Positions 7,974 to 16,734 of a stretch of 64,000 nucleotides of DNA are shown here, in pieces. The position numbers and the translations under genes are program-made. Numbering within the stretch: position 1 is the stretch's first letter; every line of letters starts with the position of its first letter. The DNA comes from DASQBT01 sp963746955 (GTDB lineage: Bacteria; Pseudomonadota; Gammaproteobacteria; Burkholderiales; Thiobacillaceae), in NCBI GenBank assembly GCA_963746955.1, contig CAVVDR010000007.1, positions 1 through 64,000 of the forward strand, written 5' to 3'. The notes under the pieces were generated by a model. The model was not told the DNA's origin. It ran no database searches and worked only from the letters and a program-made list of their open reading frames with translations.

Positions 7974-8828
7974 TCAACCTCCCGTCATCTGCGCCTTCTT
8001 GCGTACCAGATGTCCGGCCTGATAGTCGCGGAAAGCCTGTTCTATCTCGGCCTGCGTATTCATCACAAACGGACCGTACTGCACCACCGGCTCGCCGATG
8101 GGTTTGCCGGCCACCAGAATGAAGCGCGCACCGGCTTCGCCGGCAGCGATCTCCACCTGGTCGCCCTCACCCAGTACGGCCAGACTGTGTTGCGGCAAGG
8201 TGGCGGCGCCCGTTGTGGCGCTGCCTTCGTAGACGTAAACGAAGGCGTTGTATGAATTCGCCAGGTCCCGCGCAAAAACGGCTCCGGGATCCAGCGTAAC
8301 GTCCAGATACTGAACATCGGTTCTTGGATCGTCGATCACGCCGCGCTTCCCGCCGTATTTTCCCGCCAGCAGGCGGACTCGAACAGCGCCCTGACGAATT
8401 TCGGGAATCGCCTCGGGAGAGAATTCCTGGTAGACGGGATCGGCCATTTTTTCCGCCGCAGGCAGGTTGATCCAGAGCTGGAAGCCGCGCATCAGGCCAT
8501 TGCTCTGCTGCGGCATTTCGGAATGAATCACGCCGCTGGCGGCCTTCATCCACTGCGCGCCGCCGGAGCGCAGGTCGCCCTTGTTGCCCATGCTGTCCTG
8601 ATGCCGCATGTGGCCATCGATCATGTAGGTGAAGGTGATGAAGCCCCGATGGGGGTGGTCGGGAAATCCGGCGATGTAGTCGTCCGGATCGTCACTGCCG
8701 AAGTGGTCCAGCATCAGGAACGGATCAAGTCTGCGCAGGGCCGGGGTGCCAAGGGTGCGATGCACGGTCACGCCGGCGCCCTCGGTAACGGCGGCGGCCT
8801 GAATCAACTGGCGTACGGTTCGAATCAT
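7974..8828 (-). CDS. Pirin family protein
   Basis: The 284-residue bicupin carries the pirin metal site: H58 and H60 in DHPHRGF, then H102 and E104 in ASGVIHSE. The conserved FLMLDHFGSD and GDLRSGGAQWM segments are also present. Pirins bind Fe(II); some act as quercetin 2,3-dioxygenases, others as regulators, and this sequence does not tell which. The ATG at 8828 is chosen because AAGGAGG lies a few nucleotides upstream; the open frame continues to 8915 without a better site. The divergent DsrE-like gene starts 98 bp away, so both promoters must share that interval. Confidence 0.9.
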   Translation of the reverse strand: MIRTVRQLIQAAAVTEGAGVTVHRTLGTPALRRLDPFLMLDHFGSDDPDDYIAGFPDHPHRGFITFTYMIDGHMRHQDSMGNKGDLRSGGAQWMKAASGVIHSEMPQQSNGLMRGFQLWINLPAAEKMADPVYQEFSPEAIPEIRQGAVRVRLLAGKYGGKRGVIDDPRTDVQYLDVTLDPGAVFARDLANSYNAFVYVYEGSATTGAATLPQHSLAVLGEGDQVEIAAGEAGARFILVAGKPIGEPVVQYGPFVMNTQAEIEQAFRDYQAGHLVRKKAQMTGG

Positions 8829-8926
8829 GATTTCCTCCTTCTTGATGCGAACTATAGGACCGAATGGGCGAACTTTCGTTCGTGACTCTCCGGGTATTAT
8901 TAGAGCCAATTCCATAAAGGAGAACC

Positions 8927-9448
8927 ATGATGCGCATGCCCGTTCTTGTCATCTGTTTCATAGCCGTGGCGCTGGCCATTCCGACTCCAGCCCGTGCCGA
9001 CGAATTCGACCTCCAGCCTGAGAAGGTGATCGGGGTGGAGAAGCACAAGAATATCAGGGTCGTGTATGACGACAAGGATGATGTGTGGGATGCGGGCATC
9101 GGCAAGGGTCTGTACTACCTGCGCGGCCTGCTCGAATCCTACAAGGCGCTCAAGGTTAGCCCAAAACAGTTGAAGATCAGCATCGTTTTGCACGGCGACA
9201 CAGCCTACTGGCTGTTGAACGACCAGGCCTACCAGCAATACAAGAACGATCCGTTTACTTACAACCCCAATGCCAAGGTGGTGGAAGAACTGCTTGGCCA
9301 CGGCGTCAGTGTGGAAATCTGCCGGGTCACAATGCACGCCCACGGCTTTGTGCCGGAGGACTTGCTGCCCGGCGTGGTCATCGTGCACGATGCCTATACC
9401 CGCCTGATCGACCTTCAGCAGCGGGGTTATGCCTATATCCGGTTCTGA
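8927..9448 (+). CDS. Periplasmic DsrE/F-like protein
   Basis: The 173-residue product has a signal peptide (about 1-24, PARA). A DsrE-superfamily alpha/beta domain follows: NIRVVYDDKDD, then an amphipathic helix, LKISIVLHGDTAYWLLNDQAY, and GVSVEICRVTMHAHGFVPEDLLPGV. The cysteine in VEIC occupies the usual DsrE/TusD-like position. Cytoplasmic DsrE proteins are sulfur carriers in sulfur oxidation or tRNA thiolation. Exported single-domain versions are common in sulfur-metabolising Proteobacteria, but their role is undefined. AAGGAG lies 4 nt before ATG 8927. No dsr genes are nearby. It is divergent to the pirin gene. Confidence 0.75.
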   Translation: MMRMPVLVICFIAVALAIPTPARADEFDLQPEKVIGVEKHKNIRVVYDDKDDVWDAGIGKGLYYLRGLLESYKALKVSPKQLKISIVLHGDTAYWLLNDQAYQQYKNDPFTYNPNAKVVEELLGHGVSVEICRVTMHAHGFVPEDLLPGVVIVHDAYTRLIDLQQRGYAYIRF

Positions 9449-9633
9449 ATGACGGCCAAATATGAGCATTGAAAGACGCCTCGCCACCATCCCGCGATCC
9501 GATAAAGTTTCCAGGCTTCTCAAGGTGCCGTGGAATGGCGGCGCAATAGAATCGCACGCCGGGCAGCCAGGCACAGCCACTCCGACAAGCTTTGCGATTT
9601 GACGCCCTCAACTATTCTGGCTATTATGGCCAA

Positions 9634-9924
9634 ATGAAAACAGCCTCTATTTCAGCCACCAAGAATCAACTCAGCGCCCTGATAGAACGGGTGCGGCACG
9701 GCGAGACCATCCTGATCACCGACCATGATCGTCCGGTGGCCAAGCTCACCCCCATTGGAACCGAGAGCGGATCGGAAACTGCCGGGCAACTCTCCGCGCT
9801 CGAGCGTCAGGGCATTGTGCGTCGTGGCCATGGCAAGAAATGCCGCTTGATGCCACCCCCCAAGCCCGCAACCGGCGCCAGCGCCGTTGCAGCCCTGCTG
9901 GAAGAGCGCGAGACCGCACGGTGA
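9634..9924 (+). CDS. Phd/YefM-type antitoxin
   Basis: The 96-residue protein begins MKTASISATKNQLSALIERV and HGETILITDHDRPVAKLTPI, the Phd/YefM DNA-binding fold. A longer basic, proline-containing tail (about 50-96) should wrap the toxin. Start ATG 9634 fits the family; an in-frame ATG at 9592 would add 14 atypical residues. Its TGA overlaps the GTG of the PIN-domain toxin gene. Antitoxins of this family autoregulate the operon through palindromes in their promoter; none is obvious here. Confidence 0.85.
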   Translation: MKTASISATKNQLSALIERVRHGETILITDHDRPVAKLTPIGTESGSETAGQLSALERQGIVRRGHGKKCRLMPPPKPATGASAVAALLEERETAR

Positions 9925-10358
9925 AGTTTTGGGATAGCTCTGCCATCCTGCCGCTCCTGGTTAGAGAAACCTCCTCACCCAACGCGCTCGCCTACTATGA
10001 ATCCAACCCCGAGATGATGGTCTGGTGGGGCAGTCCGGTTGAGTGCGTGTCCGCGCTGGCACGACTGGAACGGGAGAACAAACTTGAGCCAGCCGATATC
10101 ACCAAGGCGCAGGCCCAGCTCTCTACCCTCATGGCAGCCTGGCATGAAGTTCAGCCCCTGGATAGCGTCCGCCAGTTGTCCCAGCGCCTGCTGCGGCTCC
10201 ACCCCCTGCGCGCCGCCGATGCCCTGCAACTGGCTGCGGCCCTGGTGGCTTGCCAACACAAGCCGCAGGGCATGGAATTCGTCTGCCTCGACGCTCGCCT
10301 CGCTCTGGCGGCGGAGCGGGAAGGGTTCAGCGTGATCAATCGCTTCAGTCCAATATGA
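9921..10358 (+). CDS. vapC: PIN-domain toxin, VapC family
   Basis: The 145-residue PIN-domain RNase has four acidic residues expected at the Mg2+ site: D5 (KFWDSSAIL), E41 (SPVECVSAL), D100 (RAADALQLA) and D124 (FVCLDARL). The toxin is therefore probably active, cleaving tRNA or rRNA when the antitoxin is degraded. The GTG start at 9921 overlaps the antitoxin stop in a GTGA junction. Together with the preceding gene it forms a complete type II module of the Phd-VapC combination. Confidence 0.87.
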   Translation: MKFWDSSAILPLLVRETSSPNALAYYESNPEMMVWWGSPVECVSALARLERENKLEPADITKAQAQLSTLMAAWHEVQPLDSVRQLSQRLLRLHPLRAADALQLAAALVACQHKPQGMEFVCLDARLALAAEREGFSVINRFSPI

Positions 10359-10446
10359 CGCGATCTGCAATTCAGGTCACGCGAATTGAAACAATCGCCC
10401 CTGGATGTAGTCTTGCAATTTGTCGATCGATGCGAGCAAGGTAAGA

Positions 10447-10644
10447 ATGTATACCGCTACACTGACTTCAAAATTCCAGTTGAGCATTCCCAAAGCCATA
10501 CGCGACAAGCTCAAGCTCGAAGCCGGACAGCAGTTTATTTTTGTCACCAAGGGCGAGACCATCACCATGGTGCCCAAACGAGGCATAAGCGAAATCAGGG
10601 GGTTGCTCAAAGGTGCCAAGTCTGGGGACCATCGCAATCGTTAA
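10447..10644 (+). CDS. AbrB/MazE-family antitoxin (VapB type)
   Basis: The 65-residue protein has the swapped-hairpin SpoVT/AbrB signature MYTATLTSKFQLSIPKAIRDKL, with KLEAGQQFIFV next, and a short tail that would bind the toxin. ATG 10447 is preferred over 10420 because AAGG lies 4-8 nt upstream and similarity begins there. A PIN-toxin gene follows after 12 bp but is broken by a nonsense codon. The antitoxin may survive as an orphan or a neutraliser of related toxins. Confidence 0.8.
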   Translation: MYTATLTSKFQLSIPKAIRDKLKLEAGQQFIFVTKGETITMVPKRGISEIRGLLKGAKSGDHRNR

Positions 10645-10656
10645 GGACCGTGTTTG

Positions 10657-11043
10657 ATGGCACTGGTCGACACCTGCGGCTGGATCGAATGACTGACCTC
10701 CGGCTCCCTGGCCGCGCGTTACCAGCCGCTTCTAAGTCAAACCCAGCACCTGCTGGTCCCAACCCTGGTGCAGTTTGAACTCTACAAGTGGGTATGCCAC
10801 GAACGCGATGAACCCACAGCGCTGGAGATCATCGGCGTGACGGAGCAGGGCCGGGTGATCACCCTGGACACCTCGCTGGCGCTCCATGCGGCCGACCTGG
10901 CTGCCGCCCACAAGTTGGCGATGGGCGACGCCATTCTCTACGCTACCGCCCGGCAACATGGTTCCGAACTGGCCACGACCGACAGCCATTTCCAGAAGCG
11001 GTCCGGGGTAAACTATTTCGGCAAGAAAGCAGCGGCAAAGTGA
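10657..11043 (+). pseudogene. VapC-type PIN toxin inactivated by a nonsense codon
   Basis: ATG 10657 opens MALVDTCGWIE, a normal PIN start with the first catalytic Asp at residue 5. TGA follows at 10690-10692, where relatives have a Trp codon. The same frame then continues to 11043 with LTSGSLAARYQPLLS, LVPTLVQFELYKWV, KLAMGDAILYATARQ and LATTDSHF, supplying the remaining acidic residues and a full-length C-terminus. A single TGG-to-TGA change explains it. Restart at the GTG at 10768 would lack the first catalytic Asp and be inactive. Confidence 0.85.
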
Positions 11044-11125
11044 TCGCGGATGAGATCCAATCCCGCATGAATCATGACGGAAAGGCATCGTTGCAAATCA
11101 AAACGTAATCTTTTAATATGCACGT

Positions 11126-12286
11126 ATGATTCCGCGCTCACTTGAGCAAGCCCTGTTTCAGACCCTGGGCCAATTTCCTGCTGTGGCTCTGCTTGGGCCG
11201 CGTCAGGCGGGCAAGACGACCTTGGCAAAGGCTGTCGCCAGGCAATTCCCCGGCAGTCTGTATCTGGATTTGGAACGGCCCGCGGATTTGGCCAAGCTGG
11301 CAGATCCCGAGTTGTTCCTTGCCCGCCTGGCGAACCGTCTCGTGGTCCTGGACGAAATACAGCGGTTTCCGGGGCTGTTTCCTCTGTTGCGATCCTTGAT
11401 TGATCAGTTGCGGAAGCCTGGCCGTTTTTTGCTGCTGGGCTCGGCATCGCCAGCGCTCTTGCAACAAGCTTCGGAATCCCTGGCAGGGCGGATCGCCTTT
11501 CACGAATTGGGGCCGTTCGACATCCGCGAGGTCAAGCCGGATGGAGCCAGCCTGGCCGATTTCTGGCTGCGGGGCGGCTACCCGCTGAGTTGGCTCGCCA
11601 ACACAGATGAAGCCTCATTCGCCTGGCGCGAAGCTTTTATCCAGACCCATCTGGAACGGGATATCCCGGCTTTCGGTATCCGTGTACCGGGAATGACCTT
11701 GCGGCGCTTTTGGCAAATGCTGGCGCATAACCACGGCCAGTTGTGGAATGCGTCGCGCCTGGCATCGGCGTTTGGGGTTACGCCACCGACGATGCAGCAC
11801 TATCTGGAAATTCTGGAGGCGACCTACATGGTGCGCCGCCTGCCGCCTTGGTCCAACAATCTGGGCAAGCGTCTAACCAAGTCACCCAAGGTATATTTGC
11901 AAGATAGCGGGCTACTTCACGCCCTGCTCGACATCCACCGTCTGGAGGATCTCTATGGGCATCCGGTGGCCGGGGCATCGTGGGAAGGCTGGGCGCTGGA
12001 ACAGCTAACGCGCCAACTGGCGCCACGCTGGCGGTTAAGCTTCTACCGCACAGCCGCTGGCGCTGAGCTGGATGTGGTGGCCGAAAAAGGCCGGCGGCGC
12101 CTGGCGTTCGAGGTCAAGCTCTCAAGCGCACCTGCGCCCTCCAAAGGATTCTGGCAGGCAATTGCCGATGTCAAACCCCACAAGACCTATCTCATTGCCC
12201 CAGTGGAGGCAGCGTATCCATTGGCAAGAAATGTCGAAGTGCTGCCAGCCCATGAGTTGATTAACGGCATCCCGGAGGCAGAGTAG
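11126..12286 (+). CDS. AAA-type ATPase with DUF4143 domain
   Basis: The 386-residue protein has a Walker A GPRQAGKT (24-31), a Walker B LVVLDEIQ (about 71-78) and a sensor region LLLGSASPALL. The DUF4143 domain follows, with GGYPLSWL, RFWQMLAHNHGQLWNASRLA, KVYLQDSGLLHALL and GASWEGWALEQL, then the FYRTAAGAELDVV and FEVKLSSAP nuclease-like core. These archaeal-type ATPases are frequent in mobile or TA-rich regions; their function is unknown, and the PD-(D/E)XK-like C-terminus suggests DNA interaction. It stands alone after the broken vapC gene. Confidence 0.85.
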   Translation: MIPRSLEQALFQTLGQFPAVALLGPRQAGKTTLAKAVARQFPGSLYLDLERPADLAKLADPELFLARLANRLVVLDEIQRFPGLFPLLRSLIDQLRKPGRFLLLGSASPALLQQASESLAGRIAFHELGPFDIREVKPDGASLADFWLRGGYPLSWLANTDEASFAWREAFIQTHLERDIPAFGIRVPGMTLRRFWQMLAHNHGQLWNASRLASAFGVTPPTMQHYLEILEATYMVRRLPPWSNNLGKRLTKSPKVYLQDSGLLHALLDIHRLEDLYGHPVAGASWEGWALEQLTRQLAPRWRLSFYRTAAGAELDVVAEKGRRRLAFEVKLSSAPAPSKGFWQAIADVKPHKTYLIAPVEAAYPLARNVEVLPAHELINGIPEAE

Positions 12287-12473
12287 GCAAGCCATGTGCG
12301 GCCTAGCCGGATAAAACAGTTAACCATAGAAGCACCGAGTGATTATGTGGGAGATTGAAACAGCGGACTTATTCAGATTCCAAATCATGATGAGCATGCA
12401 AAGCCGACGGGGCGAGCAACGGAATACTCCAAATGCGCACAGCAATGCGCGAGCAATGGCGTGCGGGTTCAAA

Positions 12474-14397
12474 CCCGACTTTGACACCGCCAAGTAACAC
12501 GCCCCTCGGAAGGCCGCATGGCGCAAAGCATTCGGCGAGGAAGCCGAAATCGGTGTGTATCTAGGCGGGGAAGGCGGTCAATCCAGATTCAGGATTGGTT
12601 TTGGCGGCTTTATTTTTAACAGTTTCAGTCGGTTAGCCGCATCTGGCGAAGGCTCGGTCACCTGCCAGACGCGACCATTGGGGCTGGACAATTGCGCCAA
12701 CTGGATGCGTTTCAGGTCATCCCGGATATTGCGCCAGGAATCCTGGCAAGCATGCTCAATGGTCCGCTCAAGCAACAGGGACAGGACCGTGATGGCGATG
12801 TGGGCATGAATGCGGTGGGGCGCCCAGTGGAACACCGGGCGCATCTTCAACCCGCTCTTCACCGTCCGCCAGGCTTCCTCCACCCGCTGCTGCTGTTTGT
12901 AGCCCAGCGCCATGTCTTCGGCCGTAAGCGTGTCGTCGTTGCTATGCACGACGAATTTGCCGTCGAAGCGTTCCAGTTCGGTCACCGCCTGACGATCGAT
13001 CGCCAGACCCCGTTTCGTTTCCTTCAGCAAGCGCCCGTAGCGAGCGCTGGTGCGCAAGCCGCAAACCCGTTTCGTGTGGCTCACTTTGGCCAGATCGGAC
13101 AGGCCGGCCAATTCCGCCTCCAACTCGTGCAGCAGTTCCTCACGATGCGACTTCTGGCGCGTGGCTTCCAGTGGATTGAAGCAGACCGCATAGCGTCGCC
13201 GTCGCTCTCCCTCTCCGACAATGACTTCCTTGACCTCCAGATTCTCAGCGACGGTGCGGTAGCGTCCCGGACGCGACAGGACCGCCTCGGTGACTTCGTC
13301 GCCGCGCCGCATCGGCATCGCCAGCATGTACTTTCCGCCGCCCCGGGACAAGGTCTGCAAGTTGGCCTGCGAGACCATTCCGGCATCGCCCACGAAGAGG
13401 CAGCGGGTGAGTTGCCAGCCACGCAGGTCTTCCTTGACCCGGGCGACCGTGGTGACGTCGACCGTGTTGCCAGGAAACACCCAGTGGCGCACCGGGAATC
13501 CGTCCCGCGTGACGGCCATCCCCACCACGATCTGCGGCACGTCGCTGCGGCCGTTCTTGCTGTGCCCGCGCTTGCGGGGCGCCGCGTAGGCTTTCTTGCC
13601 GGCCGCCTGGCTGCCGTGGACGTTTCCTTCCTGGTCCCCGTCATCCTCGTCGTCGATTTCAAAGTGCAGCGAGGTGGTGTCGTAGAAGATCACCTCCACG
13701 TCCAGGTTGAGGAGGTCGGCCACCCGGTGGAAGATGGCTTGCTCGATGGCTTCCTTGTTCGCCTCGAGGAAGTCCATGGCGCGGTAGAGCTGGTGCAGCT
13801 TCAGCCCCTGCGTCCCGTCGATATGCGCATCTTCCTTGAGCCACTGCTCATGACAGTAGAGCTTCGAGGCCGGGGCGCAGGCGCGATTGGCGATCAGGGC
13901 GAACAGGGCGCGCTCAACATCGAATCCGAGATGCCGCGTGCCGGCCTGCTGCCGCACGATGGCGTCAATGCCGAGTTGCTTCCAGATGGCTTCGAGGACG
14001 TAGAGGTCGCCGTAGGGCCAAGCGCAGATCAGGCGCCAGTCGCCGCCGGCGCCGACGATCTCTTCCGGCGAGCATCGGCGCAGGATGCTCTTGGCCAGCC
14101 GGCGCAGCCGCTCGACGACTTCTGGATCGTCGGCGCGCCGCAGTTATGAACGATGCTCGCTTGCGACCTTCCCTTCGCGGCATCCCAGACATTCTCCGCC
14201 AGTTGCAGGTAGGTCACGACGCTGCCATCCGCTCGCCGTTGTTTGCTCTCGCGTAGGTACATGGCCCCTATCGTAGCGGCCTTCAGGCGTGCAAATCAAC
14301 AATCCATGTATCTAGGCTTTTCGCAACTTAACGCCCCGAAACCCGCACTGTTGCTGGGTGTCAGTGAAAAATGTGCCTCGAAAGTGTCAAAGTCGGG
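12474..14397 (-). mobile_element. IS1634-like insertion sequence, 1924 bp, with 14-bp terminal inverted repeats
   Basis: The left end CCCGACTTTGACAC (12474-12487) is repeated in perfect inverse orientation at 14384-14397. The element is flanked by a 5-bp direct repeat TCAAA (12469-12473 and 14398-14402), as expected for a target duplication. The only gene inside is a transposase on the minus strand with a frameshift. Perfect ends and target duplication indicate a recent insertion. The interval 12287-12473 left of it holds no gene I can support. Confidence 0.8.
12578..14262 (-). pseudogene. IS1634-family transposase, frameshifted
   Basis: Frame one starts at ATG 14262 (MYLRESKQRRADGSVVTYLQL) and reads to HNCG. 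Similarity then continues in another frame from RADDPEVVERLRRLAK through EEIVGAGGDWRL and on to NLD at 12578. Loss of one base in the GGCGCG run at about 14134-14140 accounts for the change. The long second part has the DDE transposase features IFYDTTSLHFE, FVGDAGMVSQ and the C-terminal KQQQRVEEAWRTVKSGLKMRPVF. Joined length would be about 560 residues, normal for IS1634. Unless frameshifting is programmed, this copy cannot move by itself. Confidence 0.8.
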
Positions 14398-14433
14398 TCA
14401 AACCTGCAAGATCGGCTAAAATTGGCCTACCTA

Positions 14434-16408
14434 GTGCTTGACCGGAAACCCCTGTTTTTTTCAAAAACACCCTGCCTGCACCCTGACCCGGCGCCCATTA
14501 ATTTGGCTGTCCACGCACAACGGCAGGAATTTTGTCTGTTTCTCGTCGAGGGCAGGGTTTCCCGCTGTTTTTGGACAAGCGTATTCGTTGCGCCGGTTGA
14601 TCGGGCGCATGTTGAAATGCTCGTGGCGTGATTAAGCCGCTTGCCGAAATGGTGGGGCATGCGCGGCGCTGTGCCTCTTTCTGAGGACGCGCGGTTGCTC
14701 CTGCTGCCACAAGAGCGCACCGATGCGGTGAATGTTGCGTGCTACCACCGCCCACGCCACATACCGTTTGAAGCCGGTGATTCCATGATCGCGACAAACA
14801 TCGAGTCCATGGACTTCGATCGCGTTGATTGCCGATTCGACCGCCGAGTGAGCGCGCCGGGCTTTCACGAACGCGGCCGACTGCTCCACCTCCTGCGCGC
14901 TTTTTGAGAGCTTGCCTTTGCGGGGCAAGACCACCTGTGTCAGATGCTCGTGCAAGGCACTCTGGTTTGCCGGTGAATGGAACCCTTTGTCAAAGCTGCA
15001 CACCGCCAGTTGCGGGAAGCGCTTCCGGGCGGCCACAACCATCGGCACCGCCACCTGATCATCCGTTTGTTGTTCCATCACCTGATGATGCAGGATGAAC
15101 TGGTACTGATCTTCCAGCAGACAGACCTTAACGCCCAGTTCCACCGGAACGCCAGCCTTGCCTTTGCTGATCCATTCGGTATGCGGCTCAAAGATCGAGA
15201 ACACCTTCTCGTCATGGGCGATGACCTCGCCTTGAATGACGCGGCATCGGGTTTGCTCGATCTGGCGCTCGGCATGCGCCATGAAGCCTTCAATTTCCAG
15301 TCTCGCGAGTACATCCATCTTGCTGTTGTAGCCGTGCTGCTCAAGCCCCACCAGCGTGCTGTTGGCCTTGTCCAGGGTGTGCCGGGCCAGCTCAAGGTAA
15401 TCTTGATGGGCGGCGATGATCAGGGTGGCATTCTTCGTCTGTTGTTCGGCCGATTGCGCTTTGCTGCGTTTCTTGTTCTGCGCGTTGCGCATGCTGCGTT
15501 TGACCTGCCTGACGTTGTAGGCGTGTTGCCGCCAGTCGCTGACCCCGTGCGCCTCGCACAGCCGGGCGGTAAGTGTGATGACTTTGCGCAGGGCGTCGTA
15601 CAGTAGGTTGATGTCGGTGGGGTAATGAACGTGGGTTTCAACTACAAAGGAGTCGCACCGCCCACGCAGGGCTTCGTCGGACTTTTTTTTAGCGACGAGG
15701 TGGCCTGAGGCGACGATCAGTTGATTGATCTCATCGAGCAGTTCGGGGGTGAAGAGACTGACGTTGTCCTTGAGCGTTTGGTAGTGGTAGGTCTCGTTGT
15801 CAAAGGTGCCGTGCCCGAGCATGGCGCGCAGGGTGCTGTGCTGGTTCGCGAGATCATGCAGCCGGTCATAGTCGATATTCAAATCCAGGCGCATCACGCC
15901 GCAGACGAAGATCGACCACAGGCTCATGCCCGGCCGCCCATTGGCCTTGCTCACCGCCGGCGCTATCCGCGCTTCGAGCAGTTGAAACAGCGCACTACGC
16001 AACGGCAGATCGGTGTAGATGTGTTGCAGGCCGCGCAATATCTTCGGGATGTCGTCACGGGATCGCGGATCAAAGGTGATCGCCGAGATGTCAACTTCGC
16101 CTACGTGCATCTGAGGGGTTTGTACTACTCGCATGAGTGCGTTCCTCGATCAGGCCATCACAAAGACGTGAGACTCTTCCGCCGATGTTTTACACCAATA
16201 ACATCCAGACGCGAGATGAATCAGCAAAGTATTTTTAATTGGCTCTTTGGACGACCTCCGCACTCGAAGATTCAAAAGAAATTCGCCACCTTTCCCCGTA
16301 ACTGCGTGGAAATTCGTCCCTGAATGACGCCGGGACGGGCTTCTTCGTCGCCGGATTACTTCAGGGCGGCCTGCGCTTACTGGGGTGAGTTGGTTTCCGG
16401 TCAGGCAC
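14434..16408 (-). mobile_element. ISNCY-like insertion sequence, 1975 bp, intact
   Basis: Its ends read inward GTGCTTGACCGGAAACC (left, 14434) and GTGCCTGACCGGAAACC (right, 16408), one mismatch in 17. A 6-bp direct repeat TACCTA flanks it (14428-14433 and 16409-16414), marking the target duplication. It contains a single full-length transposase gene. Only 25 bp of original sequence plus the two target copies separate it from the IS1634-like element. Confidence 0.85.
14632..16134 (-). CDS. Transposase, ISNCY-type (500 aa)
   Basis: The protein begins MRVVQTPQMHVGEVDISAIT, then FDPRSRDDIPKILRGLQHIY, the usual start of a family of about 480-500-residue transposases classed as ISNCY. Candidate DDE residues are D in CDSFVVETHVHYPTDINLL, D in CSFDKGFHSP and E in AHSAVESAINAIEVHGLD. 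A basic region rich in K/R near residues 215-235 (RQVKRSMRNAQNKKRSK) may contact DNA. The frame is intact from 16134 to 14632 and the flanking repeats are intact, so this copy may be active. The family assignment rests on memory of similar proteins. Confidence 0.8.
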   Translation of the reverse strand: MRVVQTPQMHVGEVDISAITFDPRSRDDIPKILRGLQHIYTDLPLRSALFQLLEARIAPAVSKANGRPGMSLWSIFVCGVMRLDLNIDYDRLHDLANQHSTLRAMLGHGTFDNETYHYQTLKDNVSLFTPELLDEINQLIVASGHLVAKKKSDEALRGRCDSFVVETHVHYPTDINLLYDALRKVITLTARLCEAHGVSDWRQHAYNVRQVKRSMRNAQNKKRSKAQSAEQQTKNATLIIAAHQDYLELARHTLDKANSTLVGLEQHGYNSKMDVLARLEIEGFMAHAERQIEQTRCRVIQGEVIAHDEKVFSIFEPHTEWISKGKAGVPVELGVKVCLLEDQYQFILHHQVMEQQTDDQVAVPMVVAARKRFPQLAVCSFDKGFHSPANQSALHEHLTQVVLPRKGKLSKSAQEVEQSAAFVKARRAHSAVESAINAIEVHGLDVCRDHGITGFKRYVAWAVVARNIHRIGALLWQQEQPRVLRKRHSAAHAPPFRQAA

Positions 16409-16466
16409 TACCTAGACTTCATACGGCTTCAGGTCTGTCAGCCTGGTTAATCGGCTGCCCCACAAA

Positions 16467-16635
16467 ATGAGACTCACCGACATTCAGAGAGCTGCCATCT
16501 GCGAAGAAGTGCAACGCCACTTCGGCGACAACGCTTCTGGCCTGCTATTCGGTTCACGGGTCAGGGACGACGCGTTGGGCGGCGATATCGACCTCTACAT
16601 TGAAACCGAGGGCACAGTCGAGGAGGTATTAGCGC
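16467..16635 (+). pseudogene. Minimal nucleotidyltransferase (MNT/KNTase-like), 3'-truncated
   Basis: From ATG 16467 the frame encodes MRLTDIQRAAICEEVQRHFG, then LLFGSRVRDDALGGDIDLYIETEG, the GS-x(10)-DxD nucleotide-binding motif of minimal nucleotidyltransferases, usually paired with HEPN proteins. Similarity stops after about 55 residues (near VLARE). The open frame continues into unrelated arginine- and proline-rich sequence that is just the wrong frame of the next gene. The remainder and any HEPN partner are missing, so a deletion has removed the 3' half. Confidence 0.65.
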
Positions 16636-16734
16636 GTGAGTGTCCGCGCCGAAGTGGAATTGAGCCACCCTGCCGACCGAGAATTGATCCGGGGTGGAGG
16701 CCGGCTCGCATACCGTGGCTGGAAGGAACATCGC

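Noticed and set aside
12465..12495. tRNA 3'-end-like sequence (GGTTCAAACCC ... ACCGCCA)
   Set aside because: No T-stem pairing and no other cloverleaf arms; it is the IS left end and its target duplicate.
12692..14149. 485-codon plus-strand ORF antisense to the transposase
   Set aside because: It mirrors a GC-rich coding frame and has no recognisable protein features.
12556..14317. 11-bp direct repeat TGTATCTAGGC at 12556-12566 and 14307-14317 as IS target duplication
   Set aside because: Better boundaries exist outside it: perfect 14-bp inverted ends with a 5-bp duplication. The internal repeat is unexplained.
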